Shown one piece after another: positions 1 through 11,475 of a DNA stretch of 64,000 nucleotides. Below the pieces are notes generated by a model. It saw only the letters and a list, made by a program, of their open reading frames with translations. It was not told the origin of the DNA and made no database searches. The DNA lies in the NCBI GenBank assembly GCA_963978905.1, contig OZ022258.1, positions 54,916,591 to 54,980,590 on the forward strand. The letters run 5' to 3'. This DNA comes from Trichostrongylus colubriformis. Taxonomy: Eukaryota; Nematoda; Chromadorea; Rhabditida; Trichostrongylidae. The position numbers and the translations under genes were made by a program. Position 1 is the first letter of the stretch, and every line of letters begins with the position of its first letter.

Positions 1-226
1 GGCCTCCGTGTAAAAGCCTCGTACCGCGTCCGCCGTGATCGGAGACGCATTGTAGGAACAGAAGGCCGCGGTCATACTCTGCGTGTCTGCGTTGGTTGAC
101 GCCGGTGCCGGCGTCAACTAACGCAGGCACGCAGAGTATGACCGCGGCCGAAGGTTACGTAAACTGTCCTACTCTCCGTTCCCAACGGCGGCGGAAGACG
201 GGACGAGGCTTTTACACGGAGGCTCC
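1..226. repeat. Hairpin-forming inverted repeat at the window edge
   Basis: The first 226 bases form an imperfect palindrome centred near base 111 (GCCGGTGCCGGC). The outer arm GCCTCCGTGTAAAAGCCTCG at the start is mirrored by its reverse complement near 207-226. The inner arms carry TACTCTGCGTG and its complement. It may continue to the left of the window. It looks like a foldback MITE; no coding sequence was found in it. Confidence 0.75.
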
Positions 227-2804
227 GCCCACCTGGACCGCACTTTGTGCTGCTGTATCTCAGCCAGATTCACATTTTTTTCGCGTGAAATTTTGCATGA
301 GGCCAACATTAGGCAAATACAACATAAACATACGGTAACACAAAAACTCATTTTCCGTGGACGATTCCTTCAAGAAGAAACAAGCCTCATAAGTGGTTAA
401 AAGTACAGTAGCTCAAGAGATGCTCACTTCATGGGCATATGCTTACCACCAAATGAATTTTAATGTTATTCGACATTCAGCTGTGTTGCTAAAATGTGTG
501 GACGTGATTCATGCATATACTACTGGCGCAGCTCTAATCGAGAGGTATTACAGGAGTTACGTCCCAAATACACGTTGCGCGGCCTGTCAGGCTATCGGAA
601 AAGAAGAGCACTACCTTATATCGCATGTCCAGAATTGCAGCAATTGAAATCCTGTAAGTGCTCCATATACTGGTAAATAAACTCGTATTTCCCAATATTT
701 TGTGTTATGTCTTTGGTGCCTTTTTAGAGAACGAATTGAAAAATAATTAAGTTTAATAGCTTACAGTGAAAATTAGTGAAAATGATTTTATGATTTTAAG
801 AAGAATAGCGTCGCAGCAAAACTTTTGAGAATGCATTCTGCCCTTCCACGTCGTTCGTCTTCGAAGCTATAGGTGCTGAAGGCAGGCAATCTGCTGTAAA
901 TGGAAATTGTGATTGGATTTGTTCTTTTTGAGTTATTTTTTATAATTCATCATCATAGGTTTTATTGAAGAAGTTACATATTCTGCGATCATAAACAAAG
1001 TCTTTAAGCCACCATGTATAACAATGGAGCAACACGAATTGCCTCACGATGACATACTCGTAGGAATAGGGCAGTATTATAGGGTAATATCAAGGTCACA
1101 CATAGGCAGACCTTATGTGGGCAGGGTCAAGCGTGACGCCGAGAAAAATTTTCAAAAAGTATTACCCCTCCCCCAAATCCCTCACATACGATCCCTCCCC
1201 CCTTCTTCAGGGCCCGCAATATCTGTGGTTTCTATCCAGCCAATGCGAGCAAATGCATCAAGGAAATTAAGAGTCTGTGCTAAAAAAACACTGAGGCCAA
1301 ACTCCTGATAAAATAAGATAAATAAGAACCTAGCAAAACTCATCACTTAGACTCGAAACGAGAGCGTTTAGGAGAAACGACAACCTAACAAAATTCAAGG
1401 CTTATATTTCGAAACGAAAGCGTTGCGGATCATGGGTAATGTACCCTGTAAGTTATAGGGTGATGGACAAAGAGTCGCATTCCTTTCTCGATTTTCACCA
1501 CAGTTGCTTCCACACTTAATTGGACTTTGACTGTTTGTTTTCGTCCTTTTTCGTGTTTTCGTCCTTTTTCGTAATCCTGGCCGAGTTCCAAAGGGTAATT
1601 ATGAAAGTCGGGGTGTCTTAACTATGAAAGTGAGGAAAAACGGAATGAACCGGTCAACACAACGGAGGCCCTCTGTCGAAGGACTGCACTCATTTGTAAG
1701 AGAGGACGCATGTCATAACAACGAATGTATTTATGTACAATCTAAAACAGATCATCTACGAATGAGAGAAATCAAATTTCTCGCTGGAACGACGCGACTT
1801 TACCATCTTTTTTGTGCTTCGCGTATCTTGATAGGGAAAAAGGATCATCCTCAGAGACAGCTTCAGGGTTAATGTGGTTATCGCGATATCTCGAAAGAAG
1901 TCACTCTTATGGAAACTAGGGCCCCCAATAAGGCTATTCATGCCAAAATCCCCGTCGAAAAGCGCGCTTACGATCTGTGGAGTAGGCGTAATGGTTAATA
2001 GCTGACGCCTTTGGAGGACAGACCCAGCCTACAGGCGACGCGGTTTCTGATTGGCTACACTGAAGGTTGCCATGGAAAGCGACAGGGTTAATCGTGGTGC
2101 GCTTTTTCACTTTTAGATTGAACCTCACTCCCAAAAAAGATGCTGTTGTGTTTCCTCATTTCGTCGTGCTTACGGCTTGACAACATGCCATGGAATACTC
2201 GTTTTGACAACCTGTCTTCTGACGGAAGGGTGTCCGCGTCGAGAACCAACGATGAGTGAGTGGTCCTATTTCTCGGGTCTTCAGTCATTTGACTCTGCTT
2301 TTCTTCACCGCCGTATTATTAGCACCTCGACTTTCATATTCACTGCATTTTCACAATTCATCCTGTGATATATACTCACACCAATCCAAATTTAGCAGTC
2401 TCCCCAATTTTGCCGGTCCCTCGGGAACGTAAAGTCTCAGTTTTCCTGCACATATTGACTAAATGATCAGTATGTTGGATGATCTCCACCGTCAAAGACC
2501 ACGATATGCAGGGGGTTTTTTAATGGCCCAGAGCAGTGAACAATCACTTCTAAAATTCTTGGGCGGACTTCTGTTGCGCAAACACTGCTGTTGTGCTGGA
2601 AGATCTCGAAAAATTCGCGAGTCTTCATTGGATCTGCAGATCGTCATCGATTATTTGAGGGTCCTTGGTGGAGTTGAGCGGTTTCCAGCAGCCGAATACT
2701 TGTACCTACCGAACTTACTCGGAATTTATCGACCTTACGTCTTTACTGTGATGGCTGATCACATTTAACTGATATCAGTAACCACACTTTGGGGTCAATC
2801 AAAG
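227..2804. other. Gene-poor spacer
   Basis: No convincing gene. The short open frames lack splice context, homology that I recognise, or a codon pattern like the real genes of this window. An AATAAA-like signal near 664 (GGTAAATAAACTC) has no visible gene in front of it. Old transposon remnants cannot be excluded. Confidence 0.4.
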
Positions 2805-2962
2805 TCGGGGAGTCGCAACTTTTCGCCGACGTCGAAGCCCCTTCCCTCCCTTGTGTCCCCTCTTCTTACATGTCAATGTTCATTTGCTTAAGCCTGTGCC
2901 TAGGAAGGTAAGGAGCTTCGACGTCGGCGAAAATTTCCCATCCCCCCCCCCCGACTTTAATT
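2805..2962. mobile_element. Short hairpin MITE
   Basis: Terminal inverted repeats of about 45 bp enclose about 70 bp. The inner arm CGCCGACGTCGAAGC (about 2823-2840) is mirrored at about 2917-2935. The outer part AAAGTCGGGG is mirrored by a poly-C run followed by CGACTTT. It has no coding capacity. It is a MITE by structure, but the transposase family is unknown. Confidence 0.7.
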
Positions 2963-3567
2963 AATCCACATTTCGTACTTGATACTGGTTCTCGATCAAT
3001 AGCATTTCCAAGTATTATTTTTAGCATGAAACTGAGCTATACTATCACCATTCATCAGCAGATTGAGTGGGTTTGGGCTGAGCTACATTTCTTGAGAGAT
3101 TTCCTCAGCGCACTGCTTGAACCTGCACTGAGAATTGCTGAGCTGGCTATAATCGCCTTCTGGGAACGTCTTGTATGGGATTTATTCGAATGGGAATTGT
3201 TGAACTGAGTGGTGTCTTATTATACTCCATGTTCGACTCTCAATTAATCTCGGCATTTGAAACACAATCAGTATGACTTTTCGTTGAGCCTCCGAGATTG
3301 ATATTGTATTTATTCGACCAACGTTTCGGCACAATCGCCTTCTTCAGAGTCTGCAATGAGCCAAAACATATCAGTGATGCAAAACGTCGAATACCCTATT
3401 TCGAGTTATAAAAGAAATCTAAGGGCCAATGAATCCTAAGAGATACAGTGAAACCCACCGACCTTTTGTGGTTGTGGAGCTATAAGATGGCACCTTTAGC
3501 TAGGATTCTTGTGTTGATGTTTATATGTGTTTTTGAAGCTCGCAAAGTTAAGGTCCGGTTAGGTTTC

Positions 3568-4059
3568 TTATGGGAATCCCCCAGGGGGGTTCGACCGCGT
3601 AGGGCAAAGGCCACACAAGTCTGCAAACGGTGCCAACTCTCTAGTAATGGCCACGCGTTCGTCTTTCCTATTGATCTTAGGGTCCTTTGCCTTAATCCAC
3701 AATGCTTCAAGAGTCCTGCGAGCTGAGATCTCCTGTTCACGTGCTAGAATTGTGATCTCAACTTCAACGTCGGCATTTCCATGGTGTTGGACCCTGTGCT
3801 CGCCTAAGGGAGTGGTTATTCTAGACTTCTTAAGTCCATCGAGGTGTTCCCGAGCTCTTATACAGAGTGGTCGACCTGTCTCCCCTACATATTCCTCCCT
3901 ACACTGTTTGCAAGTGATCAAGTATACAACTCCTGAAACCATGCAGTCACCTTCCTTTCCGTGAGGGCAGATTATGCAGGAAGGGGTTTGGCAGAGTCGG
4001 TCATAGAGACGGTTCCGCACTAAACGTCGCTTAAGGTTTTCAGGAGGTATTTCAACCAC
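3568..4059 (-). CDS. Penelope-like element GIY-YIG endonuclease fragment (left arm)
   Basis: The frame encodes the C-terminal endonuclease module of a Penelope-like element. In order one sees a cysteine cluster (CQTPSCIICPHG), the GIY-like strand GVVYLITC, the YIG-like YVGETGR, the catalytic-type arginine in CIRAREHL, and a conserved glutamate in TLEALWIKAK. In Penelope-like elements this domain nicks the target DNA during retrotransposition. The reverse transcriptase that should precede it is missing, so this is a fragment and its first ATG is probably not the true start. It is almost identical to the frame at 4426-4998 on the other strand. Confidence 0.85.
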   Translation of the reverse strand: MVEIPPENLKRRLVRNRLYDRLCQTPSCIICPHGKEGDCMVSGVVYLITCKQCREEYVGETGRPLCIRAREHLDGLKKSRITTPLGEHRVQHHGNADVEVEITILAREQEISARRTLEALWIKAKDPKINRKDERVAITRELAPFADLCGLCPTRSNPPGGFP

Positions 4060-4425
4060 TCGTACGTCGCCTGGAGATCCGCTTTCCGGATACAGGCGCG
4101 GATGGCCGCGCTCATTTCATCCGATATGAAAGGGACGCAAAAAGGTATCTTCGCCCGTTCTTCCTCCTGTCCAAACTCCGTTCCAGCTCGTCGTCTATGC
4201 CACGTCGGTTTCCCACATTGTGAATAGCCATTTTCTTGCGCGATACTGATATTCCGAACGCGATACCGAACTGAGTCAATTACACTGGCTCATCGTATCG
4301 CGCAAGAAAATGGCTATTCACAATGTGGGAAACCGACGTGGCATAGACGACGAGCTGGAACGGAGTTTGGACAGGAGGAAGAACGGGCGAAGATACCTTT
4401 TTGCGTCCCTTTCATATCGGATGAA

Positions 4426-4998
4426 ATGAGCGCGGCCATCCGCACCTGTATCCGGAAAGCGGATCTCCAGGACGACGTACGAGTGGTTGAAATACCTCCT
4501 GAAAACCTTAAGCGACGTTTAGTGCGGAACCGTCTCTATGACCGACTCTGCCAAACCCCTTCCTGCATAATCTGCCCTCACGGAAAGGAAGGTGACTGCA
4601 TGGTTTCAGGAGTTGTATACTTGATCACTTGCAAACAGTGTAGGGAGGAATATGTAGGGGAGACAGGTCGACCACTCTGTATAAGAGCTCGGGAACACCT
4701 CGATGGACTTAAGAAGTCTAGAATAACCACTCCCTTAGGCGAGCACAGGGTCCAACACCATGGAAATGCCGACGTTGAAGTTGAGATCACAATTCTAGCA
4801 CGTGAACAGGAGATCTCAGCTCGCAGGACTCTTGAAGCATTGTGGATTAAGGCAAAGGACCCTAAGATCAATAGGAAAGACGAACGCGTGGCCATTACTA
4901 GAGAGTTGGCACCGTTTGCAGACTTGTGTGGCCTTTACCCTACGCGGTCGAACCCCCCGATATCGGAATATATCGTCGATATCGATATATTCCCATAA
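4426..4998 (+). CDS. Penelope-like element GIY-YIG endonuclease fragment (right arm)
   Basis: This is the mirror copy of the left-arm frame, with the same cysteine cluster, GVVYL and YVGET strands, CIRAREHL arginine and EALWIK glutamate. It reads a little longer at both ends. At the N side it adds a short stretch before VVEIPPENLKRR. At the C side a palindromic insertion rich in ATATCG changes the last residues. No reverse transcriptase domain precedes it, because the two arms meet only about 160 bases upstream. It is a fragment, not an autonomous gene. Expression is unlikely, but a transcript of the palindrome would be double-stranded. Confidence 0.85.
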   Translation: MSAAIRTCIRKADLQDDVRVVEIPPENLKRRLVRNRLYDRLCQTPSCIICPHGKEGDCMVSGVVYLITCKQCREEYVGETGRPLCIRAREHLDGLKKSRITTPLGEHRVQHHGNADVEVEITILAREQEISARRTLEALWIKAKDPKINRKDERVAITRELAPFADLCGLYPTRSNPPISEYIVDIDIFP

Positions 4999-5214
4999 GA
5001 AACCTAACCGGACCTTAACTTTGCGAGCTTCAAAAACACATATAAACATCAACACAAGAATCCTAGCTAAAGGTGCCATCTTATAGCTCCACAACCACAA
5101 AAGGTCGGTGGGTTTCACTGTATCTCTTAGGATTCATTGGCCCTTAGATTTCTTTTATAACTCGAAATAGGGTATTCGACGTTTTGCATCACTGATATGT
5201 TTTGGCTCATTGCA

Positions 5215-5252
5215 GACTCTGAAGAAGGCGATTGTGCCGAAACGTTGGTCGA
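5215..5252 (+). ncRNA. Hammerhead-like ribozyme core in PLE 3' end (mirrored at 3315-3350)
   Basis: The sequence reads CTGAAGA, then a short stem GGC/GCC with loop GATTGT, then GAAACG. That is the order of the conserved hammerhead core (CUGANGA, stem II, GAAA). There is one extra A before the stem, so it is not a textbook core. Penelope-like elements are known to carry minimal hammerheads in their terminal repeats. A third copy at 36307-36340 changes the stem to GAC/GTC in a compensatory way. Cleavage activity is not shown. Confidence 0.45.
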
Positions 5253-6631
5253 ATAAATACAATATCAATCTCGGAGGCTCAACGAAAAGTCATACTGATG
5301 GTGTCTTATTAGTTCTTTTTTGGTATCGATTACCGATGCCAGCATGTTCTACCCAGTCGACTACACAATCCCCGATTATCAGGACTACTCACATGGCTGA
5401 GAGGCTCGTTTGACGTGGAAAATCACCTCGTCTACCACGACACCACGCCGTATGCTGTATGGAAGTTTTCTTGCCTTATCAACTTGAATTGAACGATTTT
5501 TACGATTTGGTAATTGCGTCTGTAGATCAATTGCGAAGCTATTGCAATGAGTGGAAGACATCCCACTGTGAACGCTATTTTACTTAAGTCTAAAAGGAAG
5601 GGGGGGGGGGAAGAGTCTTCTTCCTAAGGTTCAGGCAAAAGGATGTGCTTGTGTGCAAAGTGAACACCCTAAAATCCCCCACGGTAGCTCAGTTGTACAA
5701 CTTTTTAAGATGCCCCCTTGCGATTGCACTGGAATCGAGGCATTTGTAGGCTTTAATAGCAGAGTATGTCTAGCGGTCATGAAGATATTATGGGAGAAAT
5801 TCAAACTTCCTTTCTTTTCCTTGCACGGAACTGATGTTTCAGTTCCTCTGAGAGGCGACGGATTCATAACGAAGACGAAAAAACACTACTGCTTACAGCA
5901 CTCCGGCCACTTCTGTTGATGTTGTTAGTTTGTTGCATGAAATGATAGAATTTGTTTATTTTTTATAAGAGCGCACTAATGTGAAACTATTAGCGAAATA
6001 GTGAACAACTCTAGCTACCTACTGATCTGGACTTTATGAACCAAGCCCTTCGCCCTTCAGCAGTGCATTGCCATTTCCTGGGCTGCCACACAAGCATTTC
6101 TCATCTGAAGATTTGGATTTACGCGATACCCTCCACGAAAATCGTGCTTAATGCTCGCATAAATCTTAAATGCCTTTTTTCACAAATCGTCGTTGGAGAG
6201 AGCAGCGCCGAACATTTATCTTTTGTCTACTGAATGGAATTCTGCAGAAAATCACGCAGATCCTCGTTCTGTGGTTCATGTCTGGTACCAGGGATGTTGA
6301 GGGTGGCACAGATCTTCTGAAGGATACGGGCACTGTACCACGCTTCTCTTGTAGTCGTTTTTGGAACTGGGAACTTATCACCTATTATCCTTGACTTTTC
6401 ATCGGTGAGCCCTCCAGCTGCCATTAGAATAATTGTGATTGTCTAACTTCGATAAGAAGAAAATTCAGATTACAGGTAAGTGAAGCGATAATAATTAGTG
6501 ACATGAAAATTAATGAAATGAAATTAGAAAGTGAGATCAAGAAGTTAGATGTACCGTCCCAGAAAATCACCCGCTCAACCTCCGAAAGAGCAAAACTCAA
6601 GTTTATTGGTTTTTTGAGGTGTTTGAACTAT

Positions 6632-7060
6632 TCATACGATAACGGTGGGCAGTATACCCGATCTGGCACCCCACTGTTCTCTTTGTATGCTTTTGTGCGA
6701 ACCTTTCAAACGCCATCTTTCAAATGCCACATTTGACCTTCGCATGATTTGCGGGTAGATTTTAAATTGGAAACCTAAATCACATACTCTACTATAATGA
6801 ATCTCCAAATTATAAGCGTATATATTATAGGTAAAAGTTATCGGCGATATGCCTTCCCTCAGAAATCTCATGGGGTCTCTGTGAGGTTGTATGTAGAGAG
6901 CGTGGCAGTCGGTCAGTTCACATTCCAGCCACGGTGAACCGTTTAGGCGGACCGCTGTCCATGTCAATTCGAAAGCATCCCCTTGCGCTGTCCATTTTCC
7001 GTCGCAGCATCGGAAACGCAGGAATGCAATGGCCTGGACCAAATCCGACTCAATCAACAT
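6632..7060 (-). CDS. Possible uncharacterised exon
   Basis: This 142-codon minus-strand frame has a protein-like middle (about 6850-7060) rich in W, C, H and R, with runs such as GSPWLECELTDCHALYI. The frame stays open a little further upstream to about 7100. A second minus frame at 6227-6424 (MAAGGLTDEK...) could be a neighbouring exon or a separate gene. I recognise no family, and no strong splice donor follows the conserved-looking part. It could be part of an old mobile element or chance. Confidence 0.22.
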   Translation of the reverse strand: MLIESDLVQAIAFLRFRCCDGKWTAQGDAFELTWTAVRLNGSPWLECELTDCHALYIQPHRDPMRFLREGISPITFTYNIYAYNLEIHYSRVCDLGFQFKIYPQIMRRSNVAFERWRLKGSHKSIQREQWGARSGILPTVIV

Positions 7061-8630
7061 ATCTTTCCAGATTGGATCTACTGGTATACTGGCGCGGACC
7101 TCCTTGGGGGATTGGGGAAGGGAGGAGCTTGAAACGCTTCATTCACTCTTGAGTATGAATATGCCACTTTCATCTTCTCTTATTTCATTTATCAGCACAC
7201 AAGTATAATAGAAATGAAAAGTTATGACGTATCGAATGTTAAATAAAATAACAGAAATAAACCAGGTAAGCATCGAAATTAAAATAGTAAAAAAATAGTT
7301 CTTAGCCAAGTCTTTTCCAGATGGAAACAGGCGATGGAATTCTTCAGGTTGCAGTACGTCACTCTGTTATTGTTTTGTGAAAGGTGTTGTTACCTTGTTA
7401 TTGTTTTGGGTCACATTTTGCTATACGAAAAACCTCGCTGACGGCCTAAGCTTCGGAACAACTCCTCTTCACTGGCAGCCACTTTTCACCGCTTTCCTCG
7501 TTACCTGTTGTGGTTTTCGCATTTCAATAACTGTTTCTGCTCGTAAGAAAGGCAGCTCAAATGAAGAGCATTCCTCTCTAAGACTCCATAACAAATTGCT
7601 TCGGCAAGAAGCAATAAATGAAGTCAACGCCACTGCTCAGTTTTCCAGACAACTTAAGCTGAGGACCACCATTACGGGTCGTTTTTATGTGTTGTTCACT
7701 GATGTAAACACTTCTCAGGCTTTTATCATAGTGATCTTTGATGCCCTAACGAATGTCGTCACTTCTCATAACAGATCTTACCGCCAGGATCTACCCATCC
7801 CATGCAACTCCTGAACTTCTCTTGTTGATTAGTCAAAGCTACTACCTAGATACCCGCTGCTTGGCCCTTTGACGAAAAGCAAATGCAAGTGGGAGTACCA
7901 TCAGTTCACTGTGCATTGGTAGGTTTCATAGAACTTGAGGCATATATGAAGCAGTAGCATCCTCGATAGAAAGCTTTTTTTATGCTCCATGAGATGAAGG
8001 TGGAGAGAGACCATTGTCCTTACACAGCTAATTTCGTTTGACCCTCACGATATTGAGATTACTTCATAGAACCCAATCCAACGCTTGTTCTTTGCTGTCA
8101 GTCCATTGGAATTTCTTCAAATTTCTAAAAAGATATCGCGTACGAGGAGCCCATCAGCACGTGAAAGATTACAATATGAACTGTACGTTTTACCTTCTCA
8201 TAGCTATCCAATTTCACCAAAATTCTTGACTTTCCACGATTGTAATGATCTTTTGGTTCGGCTTTATGACTTTTGTGATATCTGCATTTATTCACTGAAT
8301 TGTTTGAGTCAGCAGCCAATGTATGACGTTGAGGTCGGTCAGTGTATTTTTAATATTCGCTCTACGGCCAGTTTGTTGATGTTTTGTCTGAATTTAGTGA
8401 TATGTTGTAAGATGAGAAAGCACAAGCATACAAATATGATGCAATTGGAATGAATAATCTGTTGAGAAAAAAAGAAGCACTTTCTCTTCATGGGGAAAAT
8501 CGAGGAAAAAAGTGAGAGTAATTTTTGGAGACGAAACGGTGTAGAAAAATGCCTATAATTACTGGTGCTCCATTAACCGTTCCTATCTTTTCACCATGAT
8601 GAGTTCTTTCGAAACGCGCAAACCACTTTC

Positions 8631-8704
8631 AGCTCTGCAATGCTCTTTCAAAAAAAAGCTCAGCAATGCTCTTCCTGGAAAAGCTCAGCAATGCTCTTTC
8701 AGGA
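8631..8704. repeat. Short tandem repeat, 25 bp unit
   Basis: About three copies of a 25 bp unit containing AGCTCAGCAATGCTCTTTC stand in a row. The flanking A-rich blocks at 8480-8550 and 8705-8770 also resemble each other, with shared words such as AAAACGGTG and GAAAAATG. This suggests a local duplication. Confidence 0.6.
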
Positions 8705-10810
8705 AAAGTCGAGAAGGAAAAACAGAAGAAGAGAAATTTTTGTGGGCAAAACGGTGAAGAAAAATGTTATATTTACTCAAAAGCATGGTTTCTCCATGTT
8801 CTCAGTATGCACTGACGGTGAGAAGCAACTGCCACTATCATTTGTCTGAAACGCTCATCTCAGTCTGCTTACACTCAGCTTTGCAAATATGTCTGAATGC
8901 CCCATCTGATGCCCACAATGCGCATTGTCCGTATCACAATGAAGAATTGTGTGAACTGGTGGAACTCGGAGCGGTTTCATTTTCCGGGATGCCACTCTCA
9001 CCTCAATCCTTAATCTACCAGCTCATTTGGAGCTATAAAAGCCATCGAATAATATGTCTTGCTGCATAACTTGAATCCAAGGTCCACCCCTAAAATTTCA
9101 GACAAGACCTGGACAAGTTTCGTTGATTAATTACTCAATTTTTCTGAAAAATTACCGTCATAGGTGTTTATAACCAACCGTGGAAACTAAGCCGCCAGCC
9201 AAATGTTTTCACTAATCTGTATGTAGATTTCTCCAAAAGCAAACCTCGTAAATAATTCTCTGAAGCCTTTCCAGAAGGTTAGCGTTTCTAATGAAGCACT
9301 CAAATGGCTTCAGCAAAATAGGCTTCGCAGCTCTTTAGCAGCGTTCCATCTCTGGAAGTTCCATTTTGCTTTCTGAACAAATTTTACAGTTTTCTCAAAT
9401 TGCATATTGAACGCAGTGAAATTCTCTTCATGTGAGTTTCTTAATGCACAAATGCGCCCCTTACTTCACTCCTGCACAGGCTCGTAGACATTCAACTGAT
9501 CGTGAATGCCCGAGGAATGAGCTGAAGTCACTTAATGTCAAACTATGGTTTATTTACCTCAGCTCTTATGATATATGAATTATTCTATTTTTGTTATCGT
9601 GTTGAGCTTGCCCTTCATCAATCTGACAGGCTATGTACGGTCCGTACTGCTTTTTTATCCACTGCTTTATCTATGTGACATTCCAAAATGTTGCTGTCAA
9701 TCCGGTGCTGACTCCTGTTTTTTAATAGCAAGTTCTTTCTTTTATCCCACCATCGGAGCAATGCAATCTGTTGGCATCACGAAAAACTCGATATCGCTGT
9801 AGCTTTGGGTTTCCCTTCATGCTGTTGCTACCTCGTATTGAAAGAGTGGCAGTGTGCGTCGTTGCACTAGTGTCCGTTTGAAATGAGATTCACGGCTTTG
9901 ATTGATTGTTGTTTAGCAACAACGTTACGGGTGTGTAATCGTTTAGAGGTCGCGCCTGTTTTACATCGGCTTCAACCCTCGTGACTATGGCTCAACAGGC
10001 TACCACTCATTCACCCCTTGGTCGTCCAACATATTACCTAACGCACACCGGAAACCAACTCATACGTTGGAGCTTTGCACACTCCCAGGTGATCCGATGT
10101 GTTGAACTTAAAGCTCACTGTCACTTCATCTGCTCATTGAACTATTGAATAGGTTTCTGATCAACTTGCCCGAGCACCTGTTTTTAGTCGGTCCGAGAAA
10201 CATGTGTATGACGCCAGAAGCGCCCCGCAGCGCCGTCATTTCCCGGTTCTTCTCACCGGCCATCGCTCACACCCTGCCCTCGACTTCCTACGGTAGTCCG
10301 CGTCCCGCCCTCACAGCAGTCGTCTATAAGGAGTCGTCAAGGGGATGGCATGTCAATGCTATTCTCCTTGGAGACTCGAAGAGTCATTAAGTTCCCTTTG
10401 TTCAGCTTTTATAGTGTTATACATTAGGGAGTTTCCTTAACTCATTATATTAATATTTTCACTCAGTGCGTTTTTTTTTCGGCATCTTACCCTTTCGAGT
10501 GCTTCGTCCAAAGCCAACACTCTTTCTTCGATCTCTCATTGGGCCTCTTTCTAATGCTGTTGCGATCGCAACAAAAACATTAGGTCCGAAAAATTATGGT
10601 AATATACTCGCGGGTTTTTTCTCAAACTGGGTAATTACCGCTTGAACTCGGAAAAATTTAGCTTATACTATCACTTTTCTATGAAGCTTATAAGACCAAA
10701 TGACCACTATTCTTGAGTCTGGCTATTTCTCCCTCGTCCATTTTCTTCTCGCTAAATCTCTTTCGCTGTGAATTTATAGCGCATTAAGTTCGATAGACGC
10801 GATGAATGTT

Positions 10811-10822
10811 ATATGTTTTCAG
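10811..10822 (+). promoter_or_regulatory. Probable spliced-leader acceptor for the cysteine-rich peptide gene
   Basis: The stretch TATGTTTTCAG ends four bases before the ATG at 10827. It has no upstream donor exon that fits. A consensus acceptor immediately before the start codon is the usual sign of spliced-leader trans-splicing in nematodes. Confidence 0.65.
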
Positions 10823-10826
10823 AAAA

Positions 10827-11428
10827 ATGTTCCAAAAGCTTTTGATCTGTTTGATCGTCGTTATCGCTCTCATTTCCTTCACCTCAGCCGATTTCTCGTG
10901 CTTCTTCGGTGACACCATTTGCAAGAGCATCACATGCCGGGTAAGTTAGACTATTTGGTAGTGATCAGTTTAATAAATAAGGACCAACTGCTTGAACGAA
11001 CTGTGGTCGTTGGGAATGCTTTCGCTTTCGTACAAGAACAAGAACAATCTCTCTAGAAAAAGTCACTGGCCATATGTTATGATGGAAACTTACTTTGGTC
11101 CATACCTTTTTCATCACTTATAGAAAACTTCTTTCGATATGAATAAAATGCTTTTGCATTTTTGGAAAAATAGATCCCAGAGACAGTTCAGAAGAACCGG
11201 GAGAGGGAGAGACTTGATGTTTAGCATAGAGGAATTTTGAACGCCTTGGCACCGAGCAGGAGAGCTTACACGTCAGCTTATCGATCTCAATTCTTCAAGA
11301 AAAAAACCTCGAAGAACTGGATACTGCACGAGGCAGAGTGAATTTGTAACTCAAAATAACTTTGTTTTCAGGGATGCACGGTGGCGACCTGCCTGAATGG
11401 AGACTGTGTGTGCACACTTTGCAATTAA
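10827..11428 (+). CDS. Small secreted cysteine-rich peptide, two exons
   Basis: Exon 1 is 10827-10940 and exon 2 is 11372-11428. They are joined by a GTAAGT...TTTTCAG intron in phase 0 and give 56 residues. Residues 1-21 form a clear signal peptide with a hydrophobic core and an alanine near the cleavage site. The mature part of about 35 residues has eight cysteines with spacing C-6-C-4-C-2-C-4-C-4-C-1-C-2-C and ends C-N. That suggests four disulfides and secretion from the cell. The spacing does not exactly match the CS-alpha-beta or ShK folds that I know. A role in defence, host interaction or signalling is possible but not shown. A spliced-leader acceptor lies four bases upstream and AATAAA 42 bases downstream, so the gene is complete. 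Confidence 0.85.
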
Positions 11429-11469
11429 ATCAATATCATGTCATCATAATCTGAAATATGTCCATATTG

Positions 11470-11475
11470 AATAAA
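11470..11475 (+). terminator. Polyadenylation signal of the peptide gene
   Basis: An AATAAA hexamer lies 42 bases after the stop codon at 11428, the normal distance for a nematode 3' end. Confidence 0.7.

Larger units (their letters stand above)
3210..5311. mobile_element. Head-to-head pair of Penelope-like element 3' ends
   Basis: Two nearly identical 3' portions of a Penelope-like retroelement are arranged as a palindrome (about 3267-5299, centre near 4265). Each arm carries a GIY-YIG endonuclease frame followed by a 3' end with a hammerhead-like motif. The whole is flanked by a perfect 13 bp direct repeat, TGGTGTCTTATTA, at 3210-3222 and 5299-5311, which looks like a target-site duplication. 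The right copy abuts the palindrome and the left copy lies 45 bp outside it. The reverse transcriptase part is absent. The arms differ by a short insertion near 4960-4990 and a few point changes, so the palindrome is recent or gene-converted. Confidence 0.85.
5312..10814. other. Gene-poor spacer with scattered frames
   Basis: No gene could be built. Frames at 7377-7814 (+), 8085-8453 (+) and 5653-5919 (+) lack recognisable domains and coherent splice partners. A minus-strand frame at 6632-7060 is listed separately. Composition is AT-rich with several homopurine runs. Confidence 0.4.
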
